This document shows, piece after piece, positions 6,176 to 14,090 of a stretch of DNA of 23,209 nucleotides. The stretch lies in contig CAWEUM010000004.1 of the NCBI GenBank assembly GCA_963812255.1, positions 1-23,209 on the forward strand, in the 5' to 3' direction. Below the pieces are notes generated by a model. The model had not been told where the DNA came from. It worked only from the letters and a program-made list of their open reading frames with translations, and searched no databases. A program made the position numbers and the translations under genes. How positions within the stretch are numbered: the stretch's first letter is position 1; each line of letters starts with the position of its first letter. This DNA is from DATJGR01 sp963812255. GTDB lineage: Bacteria; Pseudomonadota; Gammaproteobacteria; Pseudomonadales; Azotimanducaceae.

Positions 6176-9154
6176 TCAAGGCGTCGAGGGCCGCATCGTC
6201 AGCGACAGGAAATACGAGCGTCCGATGGCGCCGTTCGGATACGACAGGCTGCCGATGGACGGATTTGCGTTGGCCAGGTTGTTCACGCCCCCGCCAAGCG
6301 TCACGCGATTTTCCCAGCTGTAGCTCACGTACACGTTCTGCACGAAGCGCGAGCGGTAATCGAGGTATCGATCGAGCATGACGTCAGGTTGCGAGCGGCG
6401 CGCAGGTTGATCGACCCGCCGCGTCTCGTCGAAGTAGCTGAAACCATAGTTGACCACGAATGGCTCCAGGCGCCACGTCAGGTCGAACAGCGTCTGCCAC
6501 GTGGGCGCGCCGGCGTCGCGCAGTGGCGAGCGCGGCGCGGCACCGGGCAGATCAATGAACGTGAGATCCATCAGGTGATTGCCAAGCAGGTGAAAATTGA
6601 ACGAGCCGATTCCGTCGGGTAGGCCGAACGCGCCGGGCTCGAGCAGATAGTTGACGGTGAAATCGTAGCCCTGCGTCCGGTACTGGGCGACGTTGAGCGG
6701 CATCTGCACGAAGCTGACGATCTGCCCGGACGTCGCGTTGCGTTCGATCAGCGGGCAGAACGCGTTGTCGATGGTCCGCAGGTCGACGCACTGTTGCGCC
6801 GAGGTCTGTGGCCCCGCCGTCGTCACAGCGTCGTTGATTTTGATGTCGTACCAATCAAGCGACAATGTCAGGTTCTTCACAAAGCGTGGTTGAACGATCA
6901 CGCCAACCGTCTTGGTGTCGGCGACTTCTTCAGACAGGTTATCGTTGCCGCGCAACAGCCCGGAGACCTGCCCGACCGTCTGGCTGAACGTCGCCGGATC
7001 GATGCCGAGCGGTGCGAGAATCGCCGCGCAATTGGCTTTGGTATAGGTGGTTCGCGCCGCCGCTCGAAAATCGCACGGATCCGAGATGAACTGATACGTC
7101 TGTTCGCCTGGACGGAACAACTCGTTGATGTTCGGCGCCCGGGTCGCCTCGGCGAGCGTGCCGCGAAAACGCACGTCGTCGATCACCTGCCAGCCCATGC
7201 CGACCTTCCAGGTGTCCGCAGTGCCGATCGTTGAGTAGTCCGAGACGCGATACGCGCCGTCGATTGATAGCGCCTGGAAGCCCGGGACGTCGGTGAGCAA
7301 TGGCACGTCCACTTCGATGAACGCCTCGTTGACGTGAAAGTCGCCGTGCGTCGGCTCAATGATGTTGAAGAATGTGTAGCCGGCGCGATCCCAGTCATCC
7401 GGAACATTGCTGCTGCGCTCGTCACGGTATTCCACACCGGCGGCGACGCCGATCGGGCCGGCCGGCAACACGAACCACCGCTGGCTGTTGCCGGTGACGT
7501 ATGCCTGCACGACCTGCTGGGTGATCTCGCTGTGGGTCTTCGTCGTCGCATTGATCCAGTCGCGAGCTGCCGCGGACGCGACGTTCTCACCGAGGATGTT
7601 GAGGGGCACACAACCGCTGTTTGGGCCGGGCTGGAACGTCGCCGCCCATGTTCCCGGGCGCGGCGCGAAGTCGTTCCAGCCGGGCTCAATCACGTCCTGC
7701 TGCAGCGAGATGTTGGTCGGCTCGGCCGACGGGAACAGATTCGACCGGCAGACGATCTCGCCGGTCGCAGGATCCACGACCGCGTCGAGCGCCGCCGCAA
7801 ACCGGTCGTTCAGCCGATTGTTGAGGATGTGGTCGGTGATGTCAGTGGCGCCGTACACGTACGACACCTCGTAACGCCAGCCGTCCGCCAGGTCCCCGTC
7901 GACGCCGACGACACCGCGCAGCGTCTCGCGCTCGATGCGCTCGCCGCGCCGCCCGAGGTCAAAGTGATCTCGGTTCACGAGCAGGAAGTTGCCGTTCGCG
8001 GCGGCTTCGATGTTTGGCGGGGTATACGCGTAGTCAGGCGCCAGAAACAGGGTGTAATCAAACGAAGGTGTGTCGCGCGCAGTCGAGGTGTTCTTCGAGT
8101 ACTTGAGCTCGCCAAATGCGCGCGCGAACGCTGAGAACTCGTGGTGCGCGAACAGATTGAACGTTTCGCGATCCTCCTTCGGTGCGAGGTCACCGATGTA
8201 GTCGGCCAGCGGCGTGCCGCTGCCGCCTTTCTGCAGGCCATTGAACAGTGGCGAGCCGCCATTCCAGGGCACGTCGTTGCCGTTGTAATCGGGACTGAAG
8301 TCGAACGTCGGCGAGAAGTCGTAATCGGTGATGACACCGCCCGCGCGCGAGACGAAGCCCTGGCGGACGTCAGTCAGCGGGACGTAGTCCGGCAGGTTCG
8401 GGTCGTCCGTAAACATCGGCCCGCCGAAATCGTTTGGATTGAAAACAAACGTTGCGTAGTTGCCGTTGCGGGCAAAATCACGGTCGTGCGCCTTCAGTCG
8501 GTCATTGGAGGTGATCTCGGCGGCGAAGGAGACGTTCGTGCGGTCATCGTTGAAGTTTTTGCCGGCCGTGAAGCCCATCAGGGACGCATCCGCGTCGGAT
8601 TGGTCGGAGCGGTTGCCCTGCGCGCGGAAGGTGAATCCCTCGAAGTTACGCTTCATAACGAAGTTGACGACACCGCTGACCCCGTCCGCGCCGTAAATCG
8701 CCGATGCACCGCCGGTCAGGATGTCGACACGCTCGATCAGTTCATTCGGAATCGTGTCGATGTCGACGGCTTCCGTTCCTGGCTGGCCAGCAACATGGCG
8801 CCGGCCATCGACGAGCACCAGTGTACGGCCCGCGCCGAGGTTGCGCAGGTTGAGCAGCGATAGTCCCGTGGCACCGATCGAATTACTGCCACCAGGGGCT
8901 TCAACCGAGCCGACCAGCGCCGGGATGTCTTTCAAGTAGGTAGCGACGTCGATCGTGCCGCGCATCCGCAGCGAATCGGCGTCAACCGAAATGACCGGGT
9001 TTGAATACGCGTAGTCTGGCTTTTCGATTCGCGAACCGACGATGACGACTTCTTCGATGGCTTCGGCCCGGTCTGCGGCATGGACAGCGACCGGCGCGAC
9101 CAGGACCATGGCGAACGCGCGGCGCCGAACGTTACCTGATCGTGTAGTGCGCAC
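6176..9154 (-). CDS. TonB-dependent outer-membrane receptor
   Basis: This is a 992-aa outer-membrane beta-barrel receptor for energised uptake of an unknown ligand. I chose the GTG at 9154, which has GGGGAG 5 bp upstream and gives a signal peptide ending APVAVHA at residues 20-26. The open frame extends to 9610, but that part is antisense to the end of the neighbouring gene. A TonB-box-like EEVVIVGSR (34-42) precedes the plug domain (LKDIPALVGSVEAPGG, LRNLGAGRTLVLVDGRRHVA, IERVDILTGGASAIYGADGV, VSGVVNFVMKRNFEGF). A large barrel follows, with typical late strands (VTLGGGVNNLANANPSIG) and a terminal strand near YFLSLTMRPSTP. The plug resembles the Caulobacter/Xanthomonas-type receptors often linked to polymer or peptide uptake. 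The next gene encodes a CadC-like regulator. Confidence 0.93.
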   Translation of the reverse strand: MRTTRSGNVRRRAFAMVLVAPVAVHAADRAEAIEEVVIVGSRIEKPDYAYSNPVISVDADSLRMRGTIDVATYLKDIPALVGSVEAPGGSNSIGATGLSLLNLRNLGAGRTLVLVDGRRHVAGQPGTEAVDIDTIPNELIERVDILTGGASAIYGADGVSGVVNFVMKRNFEGFTFRAQGNRSDQSDADASLMGFTAGKNFNDDRTNVSFAAEITSNDRLKAHDRDFARNGNYATFVFNPNDFGGPMFTDDPNLPDYVPLTDVRQGFVSRAGGVITDYDFSPTFDFSPDYNGNDVPWNGGSPLFNGLQKGGSGTPLADYIGDLAPKEDRETFNLFAHHEFSAFARAFGELKYSKNTSTARDTPSFDYTLFLAPDYAYTPPNIEAAANGNFLLVNRDHFDLGRRGERIERETLRGVVGVDGDLADGWRYEVSYVYGATDITDHILNNRLNDRFAAALDAVVDPATGEIVCRSNLFPSAEPTNISLQQDVIEPGWNDFAPRPGTWAATFQPGPNSGCVPLNILGENVASAAARDWINATTKTHSEITQQVVQAYVTGNSQRWFVLPAGPIGVAAGVEYRDERSSNVPDDWDRAGYTFFNIIEPTHGDFHVNEAFIEVDVPLLTDVPGFQALSIDGAYRVSDYSTIGTADTWKVGMGWQVIDDVRFRGTLAEATRAPNINELFRPGEQTYQFISDPCDFRAAARTTYTKANCAAILAPLGIDPATFSQTVGQVSGLLRGNDNLSEEVADTKTVGVIVQPRFVKNLTLSLDWYDIKINDAVTTAGPQTSAQQCVDLRTIDNAFCPLIERNATSGQIVSFVQMPLNVAQYRTQGYDFTVNYLLEPGAFGLPDGIGSFNFHLLGNHLMDLTFIDLPGAAPRSPLRDAGAPTWQTLFDLTWRLEPFVVNYGFSYFDETRRVDQPARRSQPDVMLDRYLDYRSRFVQNVYVSYSWENRVTLGGGVNNLANANPSIGSLSYPNGAIGRSYFLSLTMRPSTP

Positions 9155-9385
9155 ATTTTCTCCCCAAAGCCACGACGGCCGCGTTCTCTCTCCCCAGACT
9201 GACCGCGGCGTATGGCATATGAGCAGATGGCGGCGCCGCCTGCAATGCGTGAATCGTCTCGTATCAAGTGGATATCGCCAGCGTCCGCCGTGCTGGATCG
9301 CGGATCGGCTTCCCATGCGGGTTGCCGGTAAATCGTTGACGTGGTCCCGGCTCAGAAGGCCAAGGTGCAAATCGCGGGAGGAAAT

Positions 9386-9409
9386 GGGGTGCCGGTTTCC
9401 CGACACCCC
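9386..9409 (-). terminator. Rho-independent-like terminator after the YVTN/TSP3 gene
   Basis: On the minus strand GGGGTGTCGG-GAAA-CCGGCACCCC forms a 10-bp stem (one G.T pair) with a GAAA loop, 33 bp after the stop codon of the YVTN/TSP3 gene, followed by ATTTCC. The T-tract is short. It would also separate this gene from the TonB receptor that starts at 9154. The region 9155-9385 holds the presumed receptor promoter, but I cannot pick out clear -35/-10 boxes. Confidence 0.6.
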
Positions 9410-9441
9410 CTCAGCTGGCCTCAATAGGTCGAAGCTTCGTA

Positions 9442-11454
9442 CTATTTCCCGCAGTTCGCCTGTCCTGCGGCGGACACCAACGCGTCCTTTTGTATGGCGG
9501 TGATCAGGCCGTTGGATTCGAACTCGTTGGCTGCATGTGCCACACACGAGACGTACTTGCCGTGGTTGCGCCACGATGTCACCGTGCCTCGCGGCCCCTC
9601 GCAGGGACACAGCTGCGCCAACGCACAGCCGTTAGTCGGATCGACAACGACGCCCGGGGTAGTCGCCGCACACTGGTCGGTCGCGTTGGCAACACCATCG
9701 CCGTCCACGTCGGGGTCGCAGGCATCACCCGTTCCATCGCCGTCTTGATCCAGCTGCGCTGAGTTGGCAACCGTCGGACAGTTGTCAGCCTGGTTGGACA
9801 CACCGTCGCCATCCAGATCGTCATCGCAGACATCACCACGACCATCCCCGTCGCCGTCCGCCTGATCCGTGTTGAAGACGAGTGGACAGTTGTCCGCGAG
9901 ATCGGCCACACCGTCAGCGTCATCGTCGGTATCGCAGGCATCACCCAGGCCATCACCATCCGTATCGTCCTGACCGACATTGGTGTTGACCGGACAGTTG
10001 TCGGCTTCGTTGTCGACACCGTCACCATCCAGGTCGGCATCACAGGCATCGCCGATGCCATCGGCATCCAGATCGGCCTGACCTGGGTTCGGCGTGGCCG
10101 TGCAGTTGTCGGCGGTGTCCGGAATACCGTCGTTGTCGTCGTCCGTGTCGCACTCGTCACCGACGCCATCACCGTCGGTGTCGGTCTGGTCGACGTTAGT
10201 GACAACCGGGCAGTTGTCGCCGGCGTTCAACACGCCATCACCGTCCGCATCGCCGTCGCAGACGTCACCAAACGCATCACCGTCCAGATTCGACTGATCA
10301 GGGTTGGCTACAACCGGGCAGTTATCTGACCCATCAACGACCCCATCGTTGTCGTCATCGGCATCACACGCATCACCGATACCGTCCACATCACTGTCGG
10401 TCTGATCCGCGTTGGCAACCGACGGACAGTTGTCGTCAAGGTCGGAAATGCCGTCGTGATCGGTGTCGCCAGACCGCGTGATCGCAATCGCAATACCAAA
10501 TGGCCCCCCAAAACCGAAGCCCACGGTGGCGATGACCGCGTTGGTCGCGGTATCGATCACTGAGACGTTTTGGGAATTATTGTTCGTGACGTAGGCGGTC
10601 GTGCCATCGGGTGTGAAAGCGACATCAGATGGGGCCTGTCCAACGCCCACGGTGGTGATGACCGTCTTGGTCGTGGTATTGATCACGGAAACGTTGTTGG
10701 AAGAGGTGCTCACAACGTACGCGGTCGTGCCATCGGGTGTGATGGCAACGGCATGGACGGAAAGTCCAAGGCCAATGGTAGCTGTGACGGTGTTAGTCGC
10801 AGCATCGATCACCGAGACGTTCTTTGAATTAGAGTTCACCACGTAGGCGGCCGTGCCATCGGGCGTGATAGCGACATCATTTGGGAATGCGCCAACGTTG
10901 ACGGTGGCGGTAACGGTGTTGGTCGCAGTGTCGATTACTGAAACGTTGTTCGAGTTGGAGTTCGCCACATAGGCGGTCGTGCCATCAGGTGTGATGGCAA
11001 CGCCACGTGGGTATGCTCCAACGCCCACGGTGGCGATGCCAGAGTTGGTCGCGGTATCGATCACTGAGACGCTGGCGGAATTGTTATTCGCCACGTAGGC
11101 AGTCGTGCCATCAGGCGTGATGGCAACGCCAAATGGATTTTCTCCAACGTTGACGGTGGTGATCACCGAGTTCGTCCCGGTGTCGATTACCGAGACGTTG
11201 TTGGAGCTCCAGTTTGTGACGTAGGCGGTTGTGCCATCGGCCGTGATCGCAACACCAAATGGGTTCACTCCAACGTTCACGGTGGTGGTGACCATGTTGG
11301 TCGCCGTATCAATCACGGAGACGCTGTTGAAACCTACTCTCGTGACGTAGGCGAACGGCTCGGCCTGTGCCATCAGTGGGGAAATGAGCAAGAGTAACGC
11401 TATCAGCTTGGATGAGAACGCGGCACCAACACCGGAAAATCCATTAAGTTGCAT
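9442..11454 (-). CDS. Exported YVTN beta-propeller / thrombospondin type 3 repeat protein
   Basis: This is a 670-aa secreted or surface protein. A signal peptide (LIALLLLISPLMAQA, to about residue 31) leads into seven about 42-aa YVTN repeats (AYVTN...NNVSVIDTATN, residues 36-330), enough for a complete seven-bladed propeller. Residues 332-610 hold eight calcium-binding TSP3-type repeats (DxDGDGxGDxCD...DNCP). The end is a module with WRNHGKYVSCVAHAA and a terminal CGK. That module recurs in the dead copy at 11724-12110 and in the 866-aa protein at 18864. GGAGGA lies 8 bp before the ATG. Such proteins are extracellular adhesion or structural proteins stabilised by Ca2+, but the exact role is unknown. 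It is the second TSP3 locus downstream of a LuxR gene and a palindromic operator-like site. Confidence 0.9.
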   Translation of the reverse strand: MQLNGFSGVGAAFSSKLIALLLLISPLMAQAEPFAYVTRVGFNSVSVIDTATNMVTTTVNVGVNPFGVAITADGTTAYVTNWSSNNVSVIDTGTNSVITTVNVGENPFGVAITPDGTTAYVANNNSASVSVIDTATNSGIATVGVGAYPRGVAITPDGTTAYVANSNSNNVSVIDTATNTVTATVNVGAFPNDVAITPDGTAAYVVNSNSKNVSVIDAATNTVTATIGLGLSVHAVAITPDGTTAYVVSTSSNNVSVINTTTKTVITTVGVGQAPSDVAFTPDGTTAYVTNNNSQNVSVIDTATNAVIATVGFGFGGPFGIAIAITRSGDTDHDGISDLDDNCPSVANADQTDSDVDGIGDACDADDDNDGVVDGSDNCPVVANPDQSNLDGDAFGDVCDGDADGDGVLNAGDNCPVVTNVDQTDTDGDGVGDECDTDDDNDGIPDTADNCTATPNPGQADLDADGIGDACDADLDGDGVDNEADNCPVNTNVGQDDTDGDGLGDACDTDDDADGVADLADNCPLVFNTDQADGDGDGRGDVCDDDLDGDGVSNQADNCPTVANSAQLDQDGDGTGDACDPDVDGDGVANATDQCAATTPGVVVDPTNGCALAQLCPCEGPRGTVTSWRNHGKYVSCVAHAANEFESNGLITAIQKDALVSAAGQANCGK
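10465..11349 (-). repeat. Seven tandem 126-bp YVTN-coding repeats
   Basis: The gene contains seven consecutive units of about 42 codons with highly similar DNA (for example GTAGGCGGTCGTGCCATC recurs every 126 bp on the plus strand). The high nucleotide identity between units suggests recent internal duplication or homogenisation, so unit number may vary between strains. Confidence 0.8.
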
Positions 11455-11723
11455 GAGTCATTCCTCCGCCGATAACCGCGATGAACATCTCACGCTGCGG
11501 CCTACCAACGCGTTCGGAATTGGATTGATCTGAACAATAGATGCGCTGTTGGCGCACGTTGTGCCCAGTACTATTTGATTTGTCGATCGATCTCACTTGA
11601 ACATCGAACATCCCCGCGGCCGGGTTTCCTTTGATCTCTTCTGCCGTCTTGCACCCTATGCAAAATTCGTCCGTCGGAAATGGGCGCCCAAGCGGGTAGC
11701 CACGTTCATGTGCAGGCTGACTT

Positions 11724-12110
11724 CTAGTTTCCACAACTTGACCGCCCCGCCGCAGACACCAACGCGTCCCTTTGCGCCGCCGTGATCAGCCCGCTCGACT
11801 CGAACTCGTTGGCTGCATGTGCCACACACGAGACGTACTTGCCGTGGTTGCGCCACGATGTCACCGTGCCCCTCGCATGAACACGGCTACGCCAACGCAC
11901 AGCCGTTAGGCTCATCGACAACGGCGATCGCCGTAGTCGCCACACACTGATCCGCCGCGTTGGCAACACCATCGCTGCCCACGTCGGTATCGCACGCATC
12001 ACCCGTTCCATCCCCATCCGTATCGTCCTGACCGACTGAATGCTGAAGGTGGGGAGCAACAAAGCGGCACCCAGCTTTCGGATGCGACTAGGTCCATAGC
12101 GGAGACTCAT
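11724..12110 (-). pseudogene. Decayed TSP3-repeat paralogue with the NHGKYVSCV C-terminal module
   Basis: From the ATG at 12110 the frame encodes a signal-peptide-like start (RKLGAALLLPTFSIQ). It then goes out of frame into a TSP3 stretch readable in the next frame as VGQDDTDGDGTGDACDTD and ADQCVATTAIAVVDEPNGC. That frame ends in a TAG where the intact paralogue has CAG, after CALA. A further small deletion shifts it relative to the tail RGTVTSWRNHGKYVSCV...GLITAAQRDALVSAAG. Compared with the gene at 9442 the whole propeller and most repeats are deleted. It is a tandem duplicate of the neighbouring gene, 53 bp downstream of the operator-like site at 12163, so it probably stood directly under LuxR control before decay. 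Confidence 0.85.
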
Positions 12111-12162
12111 CGGTGTTACCTCTTTCGCTTGCGGTCAGGGTGACGCGCCTGACGAGGTCTTA

Positions 12163-12182
12163 CATCCCCCAAACGGGTGATG
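12163..12182 (-). promoter_or_regulatory. Operator-like near-palindrome, site A
   Basis: CATCCCCC-AAAC-GGGTGATG lies 108 bp after the stop of the LuxR-type gene and 53 bp before the start of the dead TSP3 gene. It is one base short of the arm symmetry seen at 14664-14683. It is the same motif as sites B and C, each placed after a LuxR gene and before exported-protein genes. Confidence 0.6.
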
Positions 12183-12290
12183 AGCTGTGGCTGACGACGG
12201 GAAGTTTTCGACCAGCCAATGAACCGTCAAGTGATCGGCGCAGATGACGAACGTTGCGCCCTCACGTCGGTAGGCGGCGCGAGCCACGAA

Positions 12291-13430
12291 TCACCCCAAC
12301 ACCTTCGCCACCAACTCCGACTGGCGATGCGTCCCCGATTTCTGAAAGATGTGCTTCAACACGGATCTGCACGTTTCCACACAATGGCCGACCCGCGTCG
12401 CAATGGTGGGAATATCAAGGCCGTTTACCAGCTGTTCGAGGACTCGCGCCTCCGTATCCGTCAACGAATGCTCGTCCGCGAATGCATGAACTCTTTCTCG
12501 GAGCCGCGTCTGCTGCAAAGCCGGCAGAAACACGAGCCAACACGCGCCCTTCCCTTGCGACGAAGGAAGTCCCACGTCATCCACGCGCAACAGGGTGGCA
12601 GTCCTCGAACTCGCCCCGGCATTCGGCAACGGGATCATCGCGCTGGAGGATCCGGAAGCCAGCGCACCTTTGAGCATCCGCTCAGCGTACGGATCCGTGA
12701 ATCGCAACCGGCCATCAACGCGCACAACCGAAACGCCACTGGCGAGGTGTTCTTCTGCAGCCGCGTTGAGATCAACGATCACGCGATCTGCGTCGATGGC
12801 AAAGCAGCCATAGTGGGGATCGGTCAAGTCGATGAGCGTGCCTATACGCAGCCCGTCGAGCGCGGAGAGATCGCGCAACCGCCGGTGTAGGAAGTAGGCA
12901 CGCCGGAACGGTGCAACCAATGCGCGCAGTCGCGCAACCTGATCGATGCTGAAGTCGCCCTGGGCGAAGGAGCGCGAGAACCCGATCGCGATTGAGTCGG
13001 CACCTGCGCGACTCACGACACTGCCTACTTCATAGACACCGTACGCCCCCTTTGCCCAGGCGTAGTACGGCAGTTTCCGGTACTGACGAATGGGAAGCAT
13101 CGAGGTGGTCGTCGCCACAACACCGACGTCAAGAGCATTTATGGGCGCGGCGAAGGGATTGCGCGCAGCGTAGTCTCGCTTATAGGCCGCCAGGTCGCGT
13201 TCGGTTAGGAACGGCGCAAACAGGAAATCCGTCGGCGCGCCGTCCCGATGGTGATTGACCATGATCGCTTTCGCGCCACCGCAATGTGATCGCATCGCGT
13301 CCAGTGCCCTGGACTCGAAATCCGGAGCAGCGATCCATTGTTGTAATTTCTGGACCAGGGTGCGTGTGGCGTGGACCCCCGCGCTATATCTATGGGCTAT
13401 CGAATCCAACCGCGTTGCTCCCGTCACCAA
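12291..13430 (-). CDS. LuxR-family (GerE-type HTH) transcription regulator, cassette A
   Basis: The 379-aa protein ends in a LuxR/GerE helix-turn-helix (residues about 322-379: HSLTDTEARVLEQLVNGLDI, PTIATRVGHCVETCRSVLKH, IFQKSGTHRQSELVAKVLG). The N-terminal 300 residues form a sensor region without a recognised autoinducer-binding signature, and IDADRVIVDLNAAAEEHL is PAS-like. It is not a response regulator, because no receiver domain is visible. The start is uncertain: TTG at 13430 or GTG at 13427, and the frame stays open further upstream without an ATG. It probably controls the downstream gene set through the palindrome at 12163. A close paralogue is dead at 14706-15230 and a distant one lies at 21893. 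Confidence 0.85.
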   Translation of the reverse strand: MVTGATRLDSIAHRYSAGVHATRTLVQKLQQWIAAPDFESRALDAMRSHCGGAKAIMVNHHRDGAPTDFLFAPFLTERDLAAYKRDYAARNPFAAPINALDVGVVATTTSMLPIRQYRKLPYYAWAKGAYGVYEVGSVVSRAGADSIAIGFSRSFAQGDFSIDQVARLRALVAPFRRAYFLHRRLRDLSALDGLRIGTLIDLTDPHYGCFAIDADRVIVDLNAAAEEHLASGVSVVRVDGRLRFTDPYAERMLKGALASGSSSAMIPLPNAGASSRTATLLRVDDVGLPSSQGKGACWLVFLPALQQTRLRERVHAFADEHSLTDTEARVLEQLVNGLDIPTIATRVGHCVETCRSVLKHIFQKSGTHRQSELVAKVLG

Positions 13431-13559
13431 CCACGAGAGAAACTCTGTCGCAGATGCGAGGGCGGAATTCTTCCGATTTCGTTCCCAATTTCTTCCGAAG
13501 GCTGAAAATGGCGCCGAAGGCGCGGGCTCGAGGGAAGGCGCCGGTCTGCTACTAGGCGG

Positions 13560-13790
13560 TCAGGCATCAGGCTCAGCGCGGCTGGATGCCTCGTGAATCA
13601 CTGTTTCAATCTCGGCAACGTCCACTATCTGGTCGCGAGCAGGCAGCCCAGTAGCAGCCGCTTCCGCCGCTTCCGCAGGGGGCGCACTGTGGTCACTATG
13701 GTCGAACTACCACTCGCATTCGTGCTCGAACAGGTGGCTGAACGAATAGAGATCACAGACGCCACCAGCTACTAGGTTGAACTCGTCCTC
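13560..13790 (-). pseudogene. Unidentified ORF remnant with double-glycine-like leader motif
   Basis: Right after the conserved ribosome site and ATG of cassette B (13794), a shifted frame reads EDEFNLVAGG and then VCDLYSFSHLFEHECEW, ending at a TAG (13709-13707). The frame continues beyond the stop as FDHSDHSAPPAEAAEAAATG, then PARDQIVDVAEIETVIHEAS, to a TGA at 13562-13560. ELxxVxGG before small residues resembles the leader cleavage site of peptides exported by C39-peptidase ABC transporters. The ATG-proximal frame itself gives only MRGRVQPSSWWRL. I do not recognise the protein. It may be a frameshifted, nonsense-mutated small gene, or chance. The stretch 13431-13559 holds no other feature. 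Confidence 0.3.
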
Positions 13791-14074
13791 TCATAGCTCC
13801 CCCTATTCAGATGGTGTTCTCGGCGGGCTAGGTGTACCCCAGGAACCCGTCGAAAGTTCTTGCGAATTCCCTCTCTTTCTTTCGCGCCCATTTCTTTAAG
13901 GTCTGCGTCCCTGAGTTTCCTTCGCTGAATGAAGTCCGCGATGACGTGGATCAGCGGCGCGACAAACAGCAATCCGATCCCACCGAGCGTAATCGACGCT
14001 ACGTCGGACGCACCCCGCCTTCGATCCTTTCGTCTAGCCACCACACTTGTGCCACCACGCTCCTCGGGATTCAT
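13772..14074 (-). CDS. Small single-pass membrane protein, cassette B
   Basis: A protein of about 100 aa with one hydrophobic segment (VASITLGGIGLLFVAPLIHV) flanked by charged, Arg/Lys-rich arms. It is paralogous to the protein at 21477-21788 (GLLFVAPLIHVIADF versus GLMFLAPLVYPIVDV), and the DNA around both 3' ends is nearly identical. A one-base deletion relative to the other copy, near 13819, makes this frame miss the shared TAG and run on through the next gene's ATG, so the last about 16 residues (HHLNRGSYERTSST region) are probably not native. It starts at ATG 14074 (or GTG 14077), 16 bp after the upstream gene's stop, so both lie in one operon. Function is unknown. Confidence 0.6.
   Translation of the reverse strand: MNPEERGGTSVVARRKDRRRGASDVASITLGGIGLLFVAPLIHVIADFIQRRKLRDADLKEMGAKEREGIRKNFRRVPGVHLARREHHLNRGSYERTSST
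13788..13873 (-). repeat. Direct repeat copy 1 (matches 21458-21544)
   Basis: About 86 bp here closely match 21458-21544, with a handful of substitutions and one indel. The repeat covers the coding end of a small membrane protein, the GGGGGAG ribosome site, and the ATGAGAG start of the following gene. It shows that cassettes B and C derive from one ancestral locus. Confidence 0.85.
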
Positions 14075-14090
14075 CACGCAGACTCACAGC

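Noticed and set aside
7334..8134. Long plus-strand open frames opposite the TonB receptor (also 8141-8863 and 4871-5374)
   Set aside because: They are antisense shadows of high-GC coding sequence. They lack recognisable domains and have unnatural Arg/Val-rich composition.
9155..9610. N-terminal extension of the TonB receptor frame up to 9610
   Set aside because: This part is antisense to the 3' end of the YVTN/TSP3 gene, and the same artefact appears opposite the dead copy at 11656-11856. A GTG with a good ribosome site and a signal peptide starts the real protein at 9154.
9600..10205. Alternative-frame proteins and apparent repeats over the TSP3 region
   Set aside because: They are frame shadows of the GAC/GAT-rich TSP3 repeats. 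The real frame has a signal peptide, ribosome site and conserved tail.
10465..11349. CRISPR-like array because of regular repeat spacing
   Set aside because: The period is 126 bp, in frame and coding for YVTN blades. There are no unique spacers of uniform length and no cas genes.
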